Assembly (NCBI GenBank): GCA_963920575.1
Contig: OY986966.1
Location: 21,337,656-21,401,655, forward strand
Length of the DNA: 64,000 bases
From: Narthecium ossifragum
Taxonomy: Eukaryota > Streptophyta > Magnoliopsida > Dioscoreales > Nartheciaceae
Reading direction: 5' to 3'
Both the position numbers and the translations under genes were made by a program. A model generated the notes under the pieces. The model worked only from the letters and a program-made list of their open reading frames with translations. It ran no database searches and was not told the origin of the DNA. This document shows positions 10,828 through 23,053 of the stretch, piece by piece. Position 1 is the first letter of the stretch; every line of letters begins with the position of its first letter.

Positions 10828-12152
10828 CTCGGAGATGGGGGTGGCCCGTGGTCGATGTCCACTCCCCGTCGTTGCTAGTCAGATCCGACGCCTTCGCGAT
10901 GAGGAGCTTGGGATCGGACAAGGAGATTTAGATCGGCGACGAGGAGCTTAGGATCGGACAGGGATATCGGGATCGGTGACGGAGAGATTGACACGCCTTG
11001 AAAAGTGTCGTAGTCTTAACAAGTACGCCAAAATTAGAAATTTATAATCCGAATCACTAACTAACTACTTTATGGGTAGATAGTAGCAAGTCCGAGTCGG
11101 TCCACAGGGAAAACAGGATTAAGCCTAATTACCGTGCATAGTTCTAAATCAAAAGTTAAGGAAGATAGATGACAGTTGGTCTTTAAACTACTTTTAACTT
11201 GAATCAAACTAAATCGGGAGAATAACAATAAGAGAAAAGGCTAGGAAGTTCTAATCCATAATCGAGAGCTATCTGAGCATTCCTAGGACAAGAGCAATTC
11301 AATAAGTTCAAGATGGCTTTCTAAGGTTGATAGAAGATCGGCTAGGTCCACTATCACTCAACATAGATTCATTAGAAGCCTACGTCGGAATGAAAATCAA
11401 ATCAGCGGATAATTGGTATGAAAATAATCAAAGTGGTTCTAGCACTTTGAGATCGCCTAATCGATAAAGATAAAGAATGAATTGTAGGTTACAATCATAG
11501 GTCTTAATGGTTCTAGCATTAAGGTAGTGGTTCTAGCACTCCTATAATCATAAGCTAGGGTTTAGAATCCAATCCAAAGATCTAACATGGTTCTAGCATG
11601 AAAGCAACTTGAACAAGTCCTAATCCTAGCCTCTAACATGCAATGCTCAAAACCAGCGAGCGTAATCTCAGCGTAACTTTCACATCCGAACTCGAAACGA
11701 GGCGATTCAAGATTCCTTGGAAAGCTAAGACAGAGATCTACAAGTTTTATGTTTTGAGTTTTCACAGAATCCGGCTATAAACCCACGGAAAAACCGAGAC
11801 AAGCAGACCGAAATTAGGGCACAAAGAGCAAACAATACATTCACCATAAGAAAGATTACCAATAGATATATAAAATCCGAATTCTATCCATTAAACCATC
11901 ATAAAATACATGCTCTGATCCATAGGAAAACCGAAATAAACTCCCTATTACATCATAGAATTTCCTAGAATAAAGATTTATCTACTCATCTCGAAGAAAC
12001 GATCCATCGGGGAAGGTTGATGACGCGCTCCCGCCATGGATCTATCTTCAAGATCTAACCCTAATGTTATGGAGGAAGAGGAGCCAAAGAAACACCCAGG
12101 AGGAGAGGAAAATTCGTCCTTGGGTGGCTGCCAAAAATTCCCTCAAAAGGTC

Positions 12153-12160
12153 TATTTATA
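12153..12160 (-). promoter_or_regulatory. TATA box of minus-strand solo LTR
   Basis: TATAAATA on the minus strand lies 65 bp downstream (in LTR orientation) of the nearest GATCGATC at 12226. The same spacing is seen in the other LTRs. Confidence 0.65.
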
Positions 12161-12225
12161 AGCCTTAATTAAACCCTAACTCGGATTAGATCTCAGCCCT
12201 TTATTTTTCCCGCAGCACCAAAAGA

Positions 12226-12327
12226 GATCGATCTCCATGGGAAATGGGATCGATCTCTTTCGTTCGTGACCTCAAAATCTGGGTAATGCCCGACCAAGAT
12301 CGATCTGCTTTTGAAAGCGGATCGATC
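12226..12327. promoter_or_regulatory. Two GATCGATC pairs in solo LTR
   Basis: GATCGATC starts at 12226/12248 and 12298/12320; both pairs have 22-bp spacing while the 14-base spacers are unrelated. Confidence 0.75.
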
Positions 12328-13221
12328 TGGTTTTTTCGTAACTGCTTCTTCTACACCTCTGTACTAAAAATAGTATATCTTCCTCTAGAAAACTCCAAAT
12401 CACGAACCGTAAAAAGTTCTGGAATCTAGACTTCAAGAGCTTTCCAACCATATGTAGTACATCATCTGGTTCTTCCTGACCAGGTACAGTTTTGATGTCA
12501 AAGATGGGTCCATCTTTGCTCCTTTGCTCTTTTGCTCCTAGCAGGTTCTTTATTTGTTCGTTTTAGCACCAAACTTGATCTAATCTTCGTTGAGGGTCAT
12601 TAAGCCTGAAATGGGGAAAAGACAATCAAAATAGCATTGCTCGGAGACTAATAAGACCTAGTTAAAGGGGTGATTTGTGTACTTTTCACGTCTTATCAGA
12701 GATCGAGATCGATGACGGACGGGGAGCTCGGGATCGGTGACAGGGAGCTTGGGATCGACGACGGGGAGCTCGGGATCGGCGATGTGGAGCTCGAGATCGA
12801 CGACGAACGGTGAGCTCGGGATCGATGACATGGAGCTCCGGATCGGCAACGGATAGGGAGATCAAGATTGGCGATGGGATCCGACTGGATTAGCGACGGG
12901 GAGCAGGGGAAGACTGGATCGACCACTGGGAGTCGGGGAAGAAGGTGGCGGCGATCTCAATCCGACAAGATCCGACTGGATCGGCGACGGGGAGCTGGAG
13001 AAGGCAATGGCGGCGTGGATGGCGCCTGGGAAGGAGGTGGTGATGGGGGCGCCGGGGATCGGTGACGGACCTGAGGGGTAGGGGGGATGGGGGTTATATA
13101 TATATATAATAGGGGCATTTTGGTCTTTTCAACAGAGAAAGGTAGTAAAAGATTGAAGGAAAGTTTTGTAGGACTCTAAGCCGTACCATATATTTTTTTG
13201 GTACCTATTGACAAATCTCCC

Positions 13222-15176
13222 TAATAATAAAAGCTTTATGAATCTTAGAAAATGAGAGGGGATGTTACGAGTCGGCTGCTCATAAGCTCGATTACGATCG
13301 ATGTTGGCCAGTGAAGAGCATGGATCGTTGTTCCAAGTCTTGCCTATGGTTGCTTGAGAAATAAGCTGAGCAATCCTTCGCTAAATAGGTTGAGAAATAT
13401 CAGGCTTTGCATCCTTTTCTAACTTTGTCAAGTCAGTTTTATATGAGGTTGATCGGAAACATGTCGCATGGTCGATTTTGCATCCTTTATGCGGGAAATT
13501 GGTTTGGAGACGCTCGATTTCACTGCAATTGATTTGTTTTCATCGAAGAAACTATAATTGTAAAGAAGAGGGAGTTTTTACTAATAATTGTAAAGAAGAG
13601 GGAGTTTTATAAAACCACCTTCACGAGGTGGAAAAACATGCAATCATGCACGGCGTCCACGTGACCGGTTTACAGTCAACTTTGTTTAAAGGCATCGAGC
13701 GGTTGGACTAAAATTGCATTAATAATGTAAATTAGGGTATTAAAATTGTAGTTCTACTAATTTGAAACTGACCAAATTTCATGGGGACCAAATGTGCATT
13801 TCAGCCTAAATTCTACATGAAATTGGTTTTAGGTCACTTTTAATAGAATTAATTATTCCATGGTCCATCTTTAATTTTCTAAGGTGTTGTCCTTTTATTT
13901 GCAGCTATGATTAATTACAATGTTTTTTTTTTTACTAAAATGCCCTCCAAAACTCATTTTATTTGCGCGTTAAAGTAGCCAACTGTGTTTTGGCGTTCTG
14001 GATTTGGGTTCAAGCCAATCGGACGGCTGAGAAGATGCATATGATTGATCAATGGCAAAATAGAGTCACTGGCGGACGACGAAGGTATAGGAGAGGTTGC
14101 AGAGCCATAGAGATTCGATCTCTTGGGGTGGATCGAAGGATGAGTTACTAGAGACCGCTGATTGGAGGTCGATGACGCGGTGGTCGCCGGTGAATACAAC
14201 CTTGAATCGTGTCAAGATAGGTCGGTGAAGCTTTTTGGAAGCCTTCTGATTCTTCTGGAGTCGTCGCAGGGCGTCGGGGAGGTGTGGATGGTGAGATCTG
14301 GCGACGAGATTCCGACGAGGTGTGGAAAGTGAAAAGTTGAAGTGATTTGAAAGGCTGAGAGGTGTCGATGATAGATCCACGGCAAAACTAACTCGCTGGA
14401 GGTCGAGACCGGTGAGGTGGTTGTTGGGATCGACGACGGAGAAGTAGAAGAAAGAGGGGCGGTGAATAAATAACGGAAAGTGGAAAGTTCACCGTAGATC
14501 AGATCAGGCCCGGAGACGACAGGGAAGTGATTGGGGGGAGTAGAGGTGGGCGGATCAGCAGGGATGAAGTCTCAGGAAGTTGGGGTTTCGATCCGTGGGC
14601 TCAGATCGTCGGATTCGTCGCCGTAACCGACGGATTTGAAGGAGGCGGTGTCGGTCTTGAGAGAGGAGCAGGGGGGCGGTGGTTCGAGGGTGGATCTTGC
14701 TGAAAAGTGATGGTGAAGAGGTCGGGGTGACATGAGTTGTATGGATCCGGTGGTGGTGGGACCTCGGGGAGGCTGCAGGCGAAGGAATGGGGAGGTGGCG
14801 GCGCCGGCTTGAGGAGTAGTGAGCTCGAGCAGCGCAATTGTCACCAAAGGCGTTGAGTCGAGGATCACCGGGATCGGAGTGGCTAGGGTCATGGTGAGGG
14901 GCCGTGGCGGAATTAATGAGGGTGGAGCTCAGTTGGCCTCACTAGAGTTACGAGGAGGGATGGAGGCCACGATCGAGGGAGATATGGGATGGCTGCGAGA
15001 TTAGAGGAGGTTGGAGGCTAGGGAGCAGATGGTTGGAAGTAGAGAGGATGGCCAGAGAAGATTTGTTCGCCGGTGATAGGCCCTTTGCATCATGACCAAT
15101 GTAGGAGAGGTCATGGGGAAGGAGGGGGCATTTAGGTCTTTGTGTATGAGAAAATGACTCAACATCTTAAAAAAAA
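13222..15176. other. Intergenic region, mostly unassigned, probably old transposon sequence
   Basis: 13222-13960 is A/T-rich with a duplicated 30-bp stretch at about 13549-13600 (TAATTGTAAAGAAGAGGGAG twice). About 13990-15060 is G+C-rich and purine-heavy, similar in style to 36600-37440; both contain AATCGGACGGCTGAGA. Open frames there lack recognisable domains. I see no gene I can support. Confidence 0.4.
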
Positions 15177-15658
15177 GGGGCATTCTATCGACACCACACA
15201 AGCATCTACCCACACCACAGATTTTTATACCAAGAATACCCTAAGATGAAATGTCTCAATTGCCCCCTGTCTTATGTGGTATAATTACGGTAATAGAATC
15301 CTTCTTTCCAACCTACCTCAGGCTCTTGCTTTAAATGCCTCATCTTCTCCGATCATCCTCTCCGTCCGGTCATCTTTTTCGGTCATCTTCTCCGACGATC
15401 TCCGATCATCTCATCTGGCTCTTCTCTCCACGGACTCCTCTCTTCTCCACGCTTTTCTTCTTTTTATACCACCTCCCTCACGGTTGCCCTGCCCTCGTGA
15501 CACAATCGATCACCAAAATAAGCAGAAAGCTGCTGCGGCAGTTGGAAATGGACAATGAAGACGAGGAAGGCGAGGAAATTGCACCAGAAAAGGTGCATTC
15601 CCAGCTCATTATCCCCGTACTCCGTCGTTTTCCGTTTTTTTTCCTATCTGGAACTAAT

Positions 15659-15830
15659 CGGTAGTAAATTACCGATAGACATGTAATCGGTAGTCTATTA
15701 CCGATACACCTGCACAACTCAACGGTACATAGATACCGTTTGGTATGAATTACGAACGGTATCTCGGCACCGTCTATGTATCGGTAGTATAGTACCGAGT
15801 TAAATATAGTATATCGGTGGTATTCTACCG
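15659..15830. promoter_or_regulatory. Six CGGTA-N6-TACCG dyads upstream of the transposase gene
   Basis: Dyads start at 15659, 15688, 15723, 15757, 15782 and 15815, all with arms CGGTA/TACCG (one mismatch in two copies) and a 6-base centre. The arms often extend by AT or A on both sides. They lie about 80-250 bp before the first recognisable transposase exon. Confidence 0.75.
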
Positions 15831-15907
15831 ATAGTTGTCTGTGACGATCTTGAAGACCCAAATCAAATTTCAGAGTTTACGAATGCTAATTTCTTGATTA
15901 TTACCAG

Positions 15908-17437
15908 GGCTATAGTTATAATGGTGAAGATTTGGGGGGTGTCAACTATGACTACACCAAGTCATTCACAACCGACGAGGTAGGCTGTCCGTAGTTATAT
16001 TTTCTTGGACCACTAGTGGCTTCATAATTCATCATTTTAATCATTATTTTTTATCTCTAGATCTTTCACAGCCGCCAAACACTTATCCACTGGACACAAC
16101 AAGTTGGAAAACAGAATGGCTTGGTGGTTGTAATAAAGAATTCAGAGGTCGGGGGTGCTGGTAGAAAGCCAAGGATCACGTTCGCATGTGAGCGAAGTAG
16201 AGCTTATCGGAAAACAGTCACAGAGCATTATGCAAGTTCAAAAATGCCGTTAACCACCCGAAAGAGGAAGACTGTCAACTCTGGGACGAGAAAGTGTGGT
16301 TGTCCTTTCAAGCTTCAGGGTATGAAGCTTGCCTATGATGATGATTGGACGTTGATGGTTATATGTGGAGTGCACAATCACCCGAGAGCAGTTTACCTCG
16401 AGGGACACTCATATGTCGGGAGATTAACCGAGGAAGAAATGAAGTTGGTGGTTGATATGTCGATAAATCTAGTGAAGCCACGTCAAATATGGAACACTAT
16501 AAAGCACCGAGATCCAGGGAACTGCTCTACTTTGAAGACCATCTATAATGCACGCCACAGGAATAGGGTGGTCGAGAAAGCTGGGAGATCAGAGATGCAG
16601 CAGCTACTGAAGCATCTAAATGAGCACGGCTATATTGAGTATCATACAGTTCGGGAAGACACGGATAATGTTCGAGACATATTCTGGGCACACCGCACTT
16701 CTATTGAGCTACTCCGTACATTTCCAAAGGTTTTGATTATGGATTGCACCTACAAGACCAACAGGTACCATCTTCCTCTTCTAGAAATTGTTGGTGTGAC
16801 ATCGACAGAAATGACATTCTCTGCTGCCTTTGTATACATGGAGTTTGAGAGGGAAGGTAATTTCGTATGGGCGCTGAATGTGCTTAGGTCGTTCTTGGAA
16901 GGATGCTCAATGCCACATGTTATACTAACAGATAGAGATTTGGCTTCAATGAATGCTATCGAGTTGGTATTTCCAGAATAAAAAAGGATGCTATGTAGAT
17001 GGCATATCCAAAAGTGTGTTGAGCTTAGCTGCAGAAAGAATTTTTCAACAATAGAGATGGCTGCCTCTTTCATGACATTATGGCAAGCAATTGTATATTC
17101 AAGCAGTGTGCATGAGTATAATACAAACTTATGCACTCTGCTTAACACCTTTTTTAGAGACAAGGATGCCACTGAATATGTCCAAAAGACATGGCTCGAT
17201 CACTACAAAGAAGATTTTGTAAGCGCTTGGGTCGATGACTACATGCATTTTGGGAATTATACCACAAATAGGGTTGAAAGTGCACATTCTAAGTTGAAGA
17301 AGCATCTTGGCTCGTCTAATTGTGGTTTTGACACATCGTGGTCCACCATCCACTCTTTGCTCGAGCTCCAACATTGTGCGATAAAAGCTTCATTCGAGAA
17401 GAGCAAGCACATTGCGCAACACAACTTTAGGCCAGAT
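15908..17437 (+). pseudogene. MULE transposase, broken
   Basis: Exons at 15908-15979 and from 16061 are joined by a phase-0 GT-AG intron. Domains in order: a FAR1-like zinc-binding region (CERSRAYRK, RKCGCPFKL, CGVHNHPRA; 16061-16400), then the MULE transposase core with catalytic-type Asp in LIMDCTYKTNRY and in LTDRDLASMNA. The usual LCRWHI motif and TNRVESAHSKLKKHL follow. An in-frame TAA at 16979-16981, just before RMLCRWHI, breaks the frame, which otherwise stays open to the LTR at 17437. The SWIM zinc finger normally found after this point is missing. A start codon before 15908 is not defined. The protein would cut and insert MULE DNA, but this copy is dead as a full-length gene. Confidence 0.9.
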
Positions 17438-19207
17438 GTGAGGACCCGTCCCTCTATCCCCGTGGCTTGTTGTTTACCCCAAGGGCAATTTGGGAAATTA
17501 CGCCTTGGCGGTCGTTTCACACTGGGTGTGCACACACAGACCTTGGTTGATGCTTGTGTTTGCTTAGAAAGGTTAGGTGGACCCGGGACCGGAAGTTCTG
17601 AGCTCGGGCTTGAGTCTCAGCCCAAGGTTGTCGTTCTGGGCAAGGGAGATCGATCTGCATGGCATGGAGATCGATCTCTCTGTGCCTAGAAGTCTTTGGC
17701 AGTGGCGTTCGAAGGATGGCCACGGCGATGGCCGTCGCTTCCCCTGTCAGGGGAGGGGAGACTTTTGCTCCCCTCCTTTGCCTTTTCCCCCGCCTTCGCC
17801 GGCTTTCCCCGGACTTATCCCTTCCCCTCCTCCTTCCTTTCTTCCCCTTCTTCCCTCTTCTTCCTCCCAGTTCTGTTTTCTTCCCCTGTTCCGGCAGCCC
17901 CCTTTCCTCCTCCGTTCTCCCTCCTCCGGCTACCGTTCTCGGAGCTTGAAGGCTCATTGGAACCATGACGGCGTGAGGAAGATCCTAGGCTAGGCTTCGT
18001 GGATCGAAGCAGCTCTGTGGAGGTAGGGTTCCTACTTGTAGACTCCAGCTTGTTAGAGGGTTTTAAATCCGGCTTTGTTTTCAATGGATCCCCTTGCGGA
18101 GTTGATGATTTCCGGTTTTGAAGCCGCCATGAGTAGCTTCGTGGTCCTTAGATCTACCAGCCATCCTAGTTTGGTGAGGTGTGGTTGAGGTTTTCGGCGG
18201 TATTCTTCGCCATCCGGCCGCCGGTGAACCCATCCAGATCGATCTCATGGGATGAGATCGATCTCGTTTGGGGTGGCACGCTCCGCCCGAGCGAGAGCGA
18301 TCTCCCTGGGAGGGAGATCGATCTCTTGGCGGTTGGTGTCGGTACGTCAAGGGTCACATACGAGATCGATCTCCATATGGGTGGAGATCGATCCCGTTGG
18401 GGTGACCAGGACGGGTGCTCCTAGCCTCGACGCAGATCGATCTCATTGTTATATGATATCGATCTCCTTCGATGCAGGGAGGACTTTTATTCGTTTTAAA
18501 TGCTGTCTTGCCCGCGGGGCTTCGCATGTAAGTGGTTTTGACGGTTCTGCCCTTGGGGCTTATCGTGTTACTCATCAGGCTTGAATGCTTATCGCTTTGT
18601 GGTGGAACCGAGAGGGTGATGCCTCTCGGGATGTGTAGAATAAATGGGCTAACAGTATGCCCTTTACCGCTTTGTGGTGAACCGAGGAAGTCATGATCCT
18701 CGGGAGTGCTTAGACTAAATGGGCTGAAGGTGTGCCCTTGTTGTGTTGCCTGTTACTGTTTTATATTTAACCTGCCCTGCTTCCTGTGCATTAAACATGC
18801 TAGGTTAGACTGGGTGGGGTTGACCCGTGGACTTCGGTGATCAAAGGCTAAGTGGTGGATGCCGTTCCTGACCTGTGTCCCCGTGCGGGTGTCCAGCACG
18901 GGCAAGGGTGTCCTACAGGTATCGTCTGGCCCAACCTGTGTCCGGGACCGTCGGAGGTAGCCCAGTCCTCGTGCAGTGGCTATCGGAGGGACATACGTTG
19001 GACAGGAACCCTGGGGGGGAAACATCGATGGGATCGATGGACTCCCTGACTAGAGTTAGTCTTTGGTCGGGAGTTAGGGGTCGTGTTGGCTTTGCTGCTT
19101 GGAATACTGAGAGATGGTAGTCTTAACCACGGTCGTTCCGCCAAGTGTGGAGATCCCGCTTGGAGAAGGGTGTCCTACCAGTAGCGCCATGTCCACCCTG
19201 TGACAGG
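17437..19207 (+). mobile_element. LTR-retrotransposon LTR or fragment inserted in the transposase gene
   Basis: The segment begins TGAGGACCCGTCC, a common start of plant gypsy LTRs, and ends near CCTGTGACA. I find no matching 5-bp target duplication, and transposase sequence is missing between the flanks, so a deletion accompanied or followed the insertion. It holds five GATCGATC pairs (first copies 17648, 18237, 18295, 18364, 18435), with spacings of 21, 19, 21, 22 and 22. It also holds a tandem pair of about 74-bp units (CGCTTTGTGGTG...GGAACCGAG type, about 18590-18740). The G+C-rich part 17690-17960 has no supported gene. Confidence 0.65.
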
Positions 19208-19545
19208 GATTGCCATATATGGGTTATCTTATAGCCTCACACTACTCCGTCGTGTTGCTAAGTATATCTGCCAGGCAGTGTTTGACATTTTTGCCACTTT
19301 GGTCCGTGCCGCCCCCTAAGGCTTCACGGAGGATCATCGCGATCGGATTTGTCAATGAAAACCACTTTGTACAGCTGCACATGAAGCCTGGTTGTCCAAT
19401 GGCGCCACCGGTTAGAAGCTGGCCCAGGTATCGTCATCGATGTGCTGACGGATGGGATTCCTATGACGAGGAGAATAAGTTATTCAAGAAGATAACCCCA
19501 AGTTCAGTTGCTACCAGGGATACTATTGACCTTGATGATTACTGA
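19208..19545 (+). pseudogene. C-terminal OTU-protease-like part of the MULE protein
   Basis: About 110 codons encode PYMGYLIASHYSVVLLSIS, then IAIGFVNENHFVQLHMKPGC and PPVRSWPRYRHRCADGW, ending DTIDLDDY and TGA. This matches from memory the OTU-like cysteine-protease tail seen in some plant MULE proteins, with the FVNxNHF histidine motif. The N-terminal part of the domain with the catalytic cysteine is absent, lost at the LTR junction. It was probably the 3' end of the gene at 15908-17437. Confidence 0.65.
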
Positions 19546-19839
19546 AATCTTGTCTACTTTGTATATAGTGCAGACTGCTTCTTTTTGTACTCAGTTGCTA
19601 ACATGTTGCAAACATATATATGACTGAAGTCTAACCCATGTGTGATAAATTTTTTGTCCAATCACATTGTAACATTTTTTGTAATTATTTTTTGTACTTA
19701 CTATGTAATTAGTATGTGACTCTCTTGTACATTAAAATCGGATGTAATCAACTTTCTGGTCATATTGTATGTAGCTTTCTGTGCTCAGTTTGGTATTTAC
19801 AGTTTGGCAGTTTAGCATTTACTTTCTGCGCTCAGTTTG

Positions 19840-20205
19840 GTGTTGATTTTTGTAGTTGTCGGCTGGGAATGTAATCTCTATTATTGTGTGTTGTGTGTTG
19901 TGTTTTCAGTTTGGCATTTACTGTTGTATAATTCAAAGTCATATGTAATCAACTCTATGTATATATAGTATGTAAATGTAGATATAGTATGTAATAGCTG
20001 TTTTTTGTCTCAGTTTGGAGAGTGTTTCATAGCTGAGTACATATCGGTACATTTCTACTGATATATCCTTTCGATCGGTAGGAAGTAACCGGTGCGGGAT
20101 ATCTTTAGACGGTATAAAACCACCGATTAAGAAGAAACGCCGGTATGTCCTAAATATATATCGGTACCAAGCAGCTGGTTCGGAAGGCATTTGGACGGTA
20201 CCATG
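19840..20205. repeat. Inverted duplication, left copy
   Basis: This stretch matches the reverse complement of 41393-41812 with moderate divergence, including the GGCTGGGAATGTAAT, TATAATTCAAAGTCATATG and GCGGGATATCTTTAGACGGT segments. It contains CGGTA-N6-TACCG-type dyads (for example near 20053 and 20126). It lies between the 3' ends of the transposase and PMD genes. Confidence 0.8.
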
Positions 20206-20504
20206 GTCTCGATTGCTTATATTAATTCTGTCGGTGAGATGGTCCCATTTTCCTCAAGTAAGCCTGTTAAGGGTGATGTAAATATTGAGTATCCAAATTC
20301 TATACAGTCATGCTCATGTCCTAGGTACATTGTTAAAATCTACATATATTACTCAACTCATGTAAAATCGGGGAGAACATAACCACACAGTTCCGAAACA
20401 CATAGACACAGTCAAAACATAACTACATAGTTTCGGTATTTACAGTTTGTATTATTCCCGATCTAAGACAGTTTGCCAAATGTTAGATTACACAGTTTGG
20501 TATT

Positions 20505-22581
20505 CTAAGCTGTGCCCCTTGAGGAGGACGCTCCATGTCCATGTCCATGTCGAGCATAACCCCGCGTGTCTTTATCGCCATGCGCTATGGCATGCATTCG
20601 CCGCCACCGTTCCCTATGCTCTTCTACTGACATAGTAGCCAGCCGACTGTGCGTATCGTCAATTATCACTACAAGTTTCTCAAACTGCAAGTACATTATA
20701 AGGATCGATAATTATTAAATCTTACAATGATATTAAAATGGATGATAGTTTAATATGCTTACCGTGGCCTGCAGAGAATCCATTGCTTCGTCAGCAGTTG
20801 CGGATTGGTGCTCGGGGTTTTGGACGATGACGTGCGAGATAGACTTAAACCATTCCTCATAACCCCCCACGCATTCATCCCCCCTAACTACGGAGACTCC
20901 ATCCCTGCACATGCTGGTTATGTGGGAAGGCCAGTCGTTCCAAAACTGCTTGGTGAACTGGAAGACTCTATGGTATCCCCGTGCCGTTTCTTTGGTACCC
21001 ATGTGGAATTGTGATGGCTGTAATGGATCTCCAGGGATGATCTGGCGGATGCCCATTTGACGCAGCACCCTGTCGGGGTGATATGGCTCAAGGAATTCCA
21101 GGGAGGTCAGTGTGCCAAAAAAGAAAGTAATATCATCACGAGGAAAGGACCCTCCCCTATGCTTTTGATATGGGTCCCAAGTCACCTGCAAGGGTAATAT
21201 GAATTTAGCAAATTGAGTGATACATGTAAGGAAACTGCAAGGGTACTATAATTTTAGAAAACACATTGATCCACGTAATGGAAAGGTGCTTGGCCTTCTA
21301 CTGACATCTTACCCTAAGAGCACTCAATCGATCAAGTTTCTCGCAATACATCTTAACATTATCCCCCTTTTTCCCTTGTCCTCTGTCAGGCAGCCAATGG
21401 AAAACACGGGTTTGCCCGTCCTTGTATTCCATGTTACGTCGGGGAGCCACCACAGACAGAAGGTGGTCATATATCCAAGCCTGCACATATTTAAGATACA
21501 TTACTCAGAAGTCCATGTGAAATAGCAAGAATCAACAAGTATTTCAGCTAATTGTTAAACCTGCAGTAAAGTAAGATATCCACTGATCGACGAGGTGCCC
21601 CATCTACTAGCATGTCCTAGCATTCGATACATGTGTGCAAGGCCCGCGGCGCCCCATGCGTACTGGTCAATGGCACCAAGATCCAACAAGTATGGCAGGT
21701 AGGAGATGTGCACCTTGTCGCCTGACTTGTCGCAGAAAAGGGTACATCCTAGCATGTGTAGCAGATATGCCTTGGCTAATCTCTCTATGCCCACCCTTCC
21801 AATCTTGCATCTATATCTTAGCCATTGCAGCTGAATAACATTTCCTCCAAGCAGCTCCAGTTGCGCAATTGCCTCATCTCGGGTCACTCCAAAATGGTCA
21901 ACCATCATCCTCGTCTTTTCCTCCCAAGTCTTATTCAAATGCATCAAGGGTTGGCCGGCAACGGGGATGTCCAGTATGGCACGAACATCCGCCAAGGTGA
22001 TCGTCAACTCACCGCAGGAAAAGTGGAATGTGTTGGTTTCGGGATGCCATCTCTCCACAAATGCGCCAACAACAGCACTGTCGATGGACTGATACGAGCA
22101 ATCCACTAATCGCCCTAGCTTCGTGACGTTCACGGCCTCCATAAATCCCTCAGTGTCTATGTCAAACCAATCTTTCACGGATGAGCCATGAGCATAAATT
22201 TTGAGTGACTTCTTGTGCTCCTGCATTAAGGAGATATAGTTAACACCCTGATGTTATAACAATACGTATGTATTCTTGCTGAATGTACTGTACCTCTCCT
22301 TGCCAGATACGATAGGCAACGTGAGTTTTGAACTCAGTGAGCACAGACCTATCCATGGGCCCACCAGGGATTGGGCCAACATCTTCATCTTTGCCGGCCG
22401 CAGCCTGAGGCCCCCCCTCATCGTCATCTTCGGCTACCGCAGCCTCCGGCCCCCCCTCCGCGCAGGACCCAGGCTCCTCTCTCGCCCTTCTCTTCCTGTT
22501 AGATACCGTCGGTCGCTGCCGCTGGGAAGCTGTCGATGACGAGGGCTGTGAAACCTTGCAACCGCGTGTCCTTGGAGCCAT
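20505..22581 (-). CDS. Plant mobile domain (PMD, MAIN-like) protein, transposon-borne, intact
   Basis: Five exons on the minus strand: 22294-22581, 21561-22220, 21313-21480, 20763-21185 and 20505-20684. All junctions are GT-AG and phase 0, giving 572 residues with no stop or shift. The N-terminus is basic and low-complexity (RKRRAREE at about 30). Exons 2-4 hold the PMD, with the family signatures ERWHPETNTFHFSCGELTIT, LADVRAILDIPVAG, YLLHMLGCTLFCDKSG and EPYHPDRVLRQMG. The C-terminus has a His/Gly-rich stretch (GHGHGHGA). PMD proteins occur in host silencing factors (MAIN/MAIL1) and in plant transposons, often annotated wrongly as phosphatase 7 long form. Here the gene sits inside a MULE, so it is probably a transposon accessory gene. 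Its molecular role is not known. Splice sites were read by eye. Confidence 0.85.
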
Positions 22582-22644
22582 TTGAATCTATAACAAGCAA
22601 GAGGACGCTCAATAACAGTTTGATATATTCCAACATGCAAGTAT

Positions 22645-22815
22645 CGGTAGTCTCATACCGATTACACTGCACATTAATCGGTAGTCTCATACCGATTAAA
22701 CTGCACATTAATAGGAACTTACGTGACGATACTATCAACTATGACATCAGTGGACGATTAAACTGCACATTAATCGGTAGTCTCATACCGATTAAACGGT
22801 ACATTAATCGGAACT
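22645..22815. promoter_or_regulatory. CGGTA-N6-TACCG dyads upstream of the first PMD gene
   Basis: Perfect dyads CGGTAGTCTCATACCG start at 22645, 22679 and 22775, embedded in a tandem-like repeat containing ACTGCACATTAATCGG; degenerate copies continue to about 22815 and single arms to about 22960. They lie just upstream (minus strand) of the ATG at 22581. Confidence 0.75.
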
Positions 22816-23053
22816 TACGTGCCGAATCGTAAACTATGACATCGGTTACAAAAACATCGATCCATATAGAGTTTACCAACAGTAGACAACCGATGCATAA
22901 ACAAAACCAAACGGGAATAGACTACCGATTAGTATGAACAAATAGGTTTTTGAATACCGATCCATGAAGAAACTGAAATCAACAAGTATTTGAGTAGTGA
23001 TGATAATGCAAACCGTTTAAATCGCTGCAATGTAGCCGAGTTAGGAAGGAAAA

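Larger units (their letters stand above)
10989..12698 (-). mobile_element. Solo LTR, related to LTR A
   Basis: A 1710-bp LTR in minus orientation has outer ends TGACACGCCTTGAAAAGTGTCG and CACGTCTTATCA (as read on the plus strand). A perfect 5-bp duplication GAGAT flanks it (10984-10988 and 12699-12703). Sequence and layout match LTR A (23606-25164) and B over long stretches, including the TGGTTCTAGCA words, with clear divergence. On its own strand the U3 holds GATCGATC pairs and a TATA box (complement of 12153-12160). No internal sequence remains. Confidence 0.92.
9128..13221. mobile_element. Probable Pack-MULE with a captured PPR gene fragment
   Basis: The left end (GGGTTAATTGGCATTTAGTCC) and right end (complement of ACCTATTGACAAATCTCCC) form weak terminal inverted repeats. 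They are flanked by TAATAATTA (9119-9127) and TAATAATAA (13222-13230), a 9-bp duplication with one mismatch. Inside are TTACTTTCC-rich sequence (about 9300-10330), a PPR gene fragment (minus strand, 10334-10827), G+C-rich purine-heavy sequence (about 10870-10980 and 12700-13080) and a later solo LTR (10989-12698). Without the LTR the element is about 2.4 kb. No transposase is present. The boundaries rest on weak repeats. Confidence 0.55.

Noticed and set aside
10430..10951. Plus-strand and other frames over the PPR fragment
   Set aside because: Shadows of the minus-strand PPR sequence caused by high G+C.
13990..15060. G+C-rich open frames as genes
   Set aside because: Several short overlapping frames on both strands, no domain, and similar composition to transposon interiors elsewhere in the window.
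20505..22581. Serine/threonine phosphatase 7 long form
   Set aside because: The sequence has only the plant mobile domain and no phosphatase motifs; the phosphatase name is a common misannotation.
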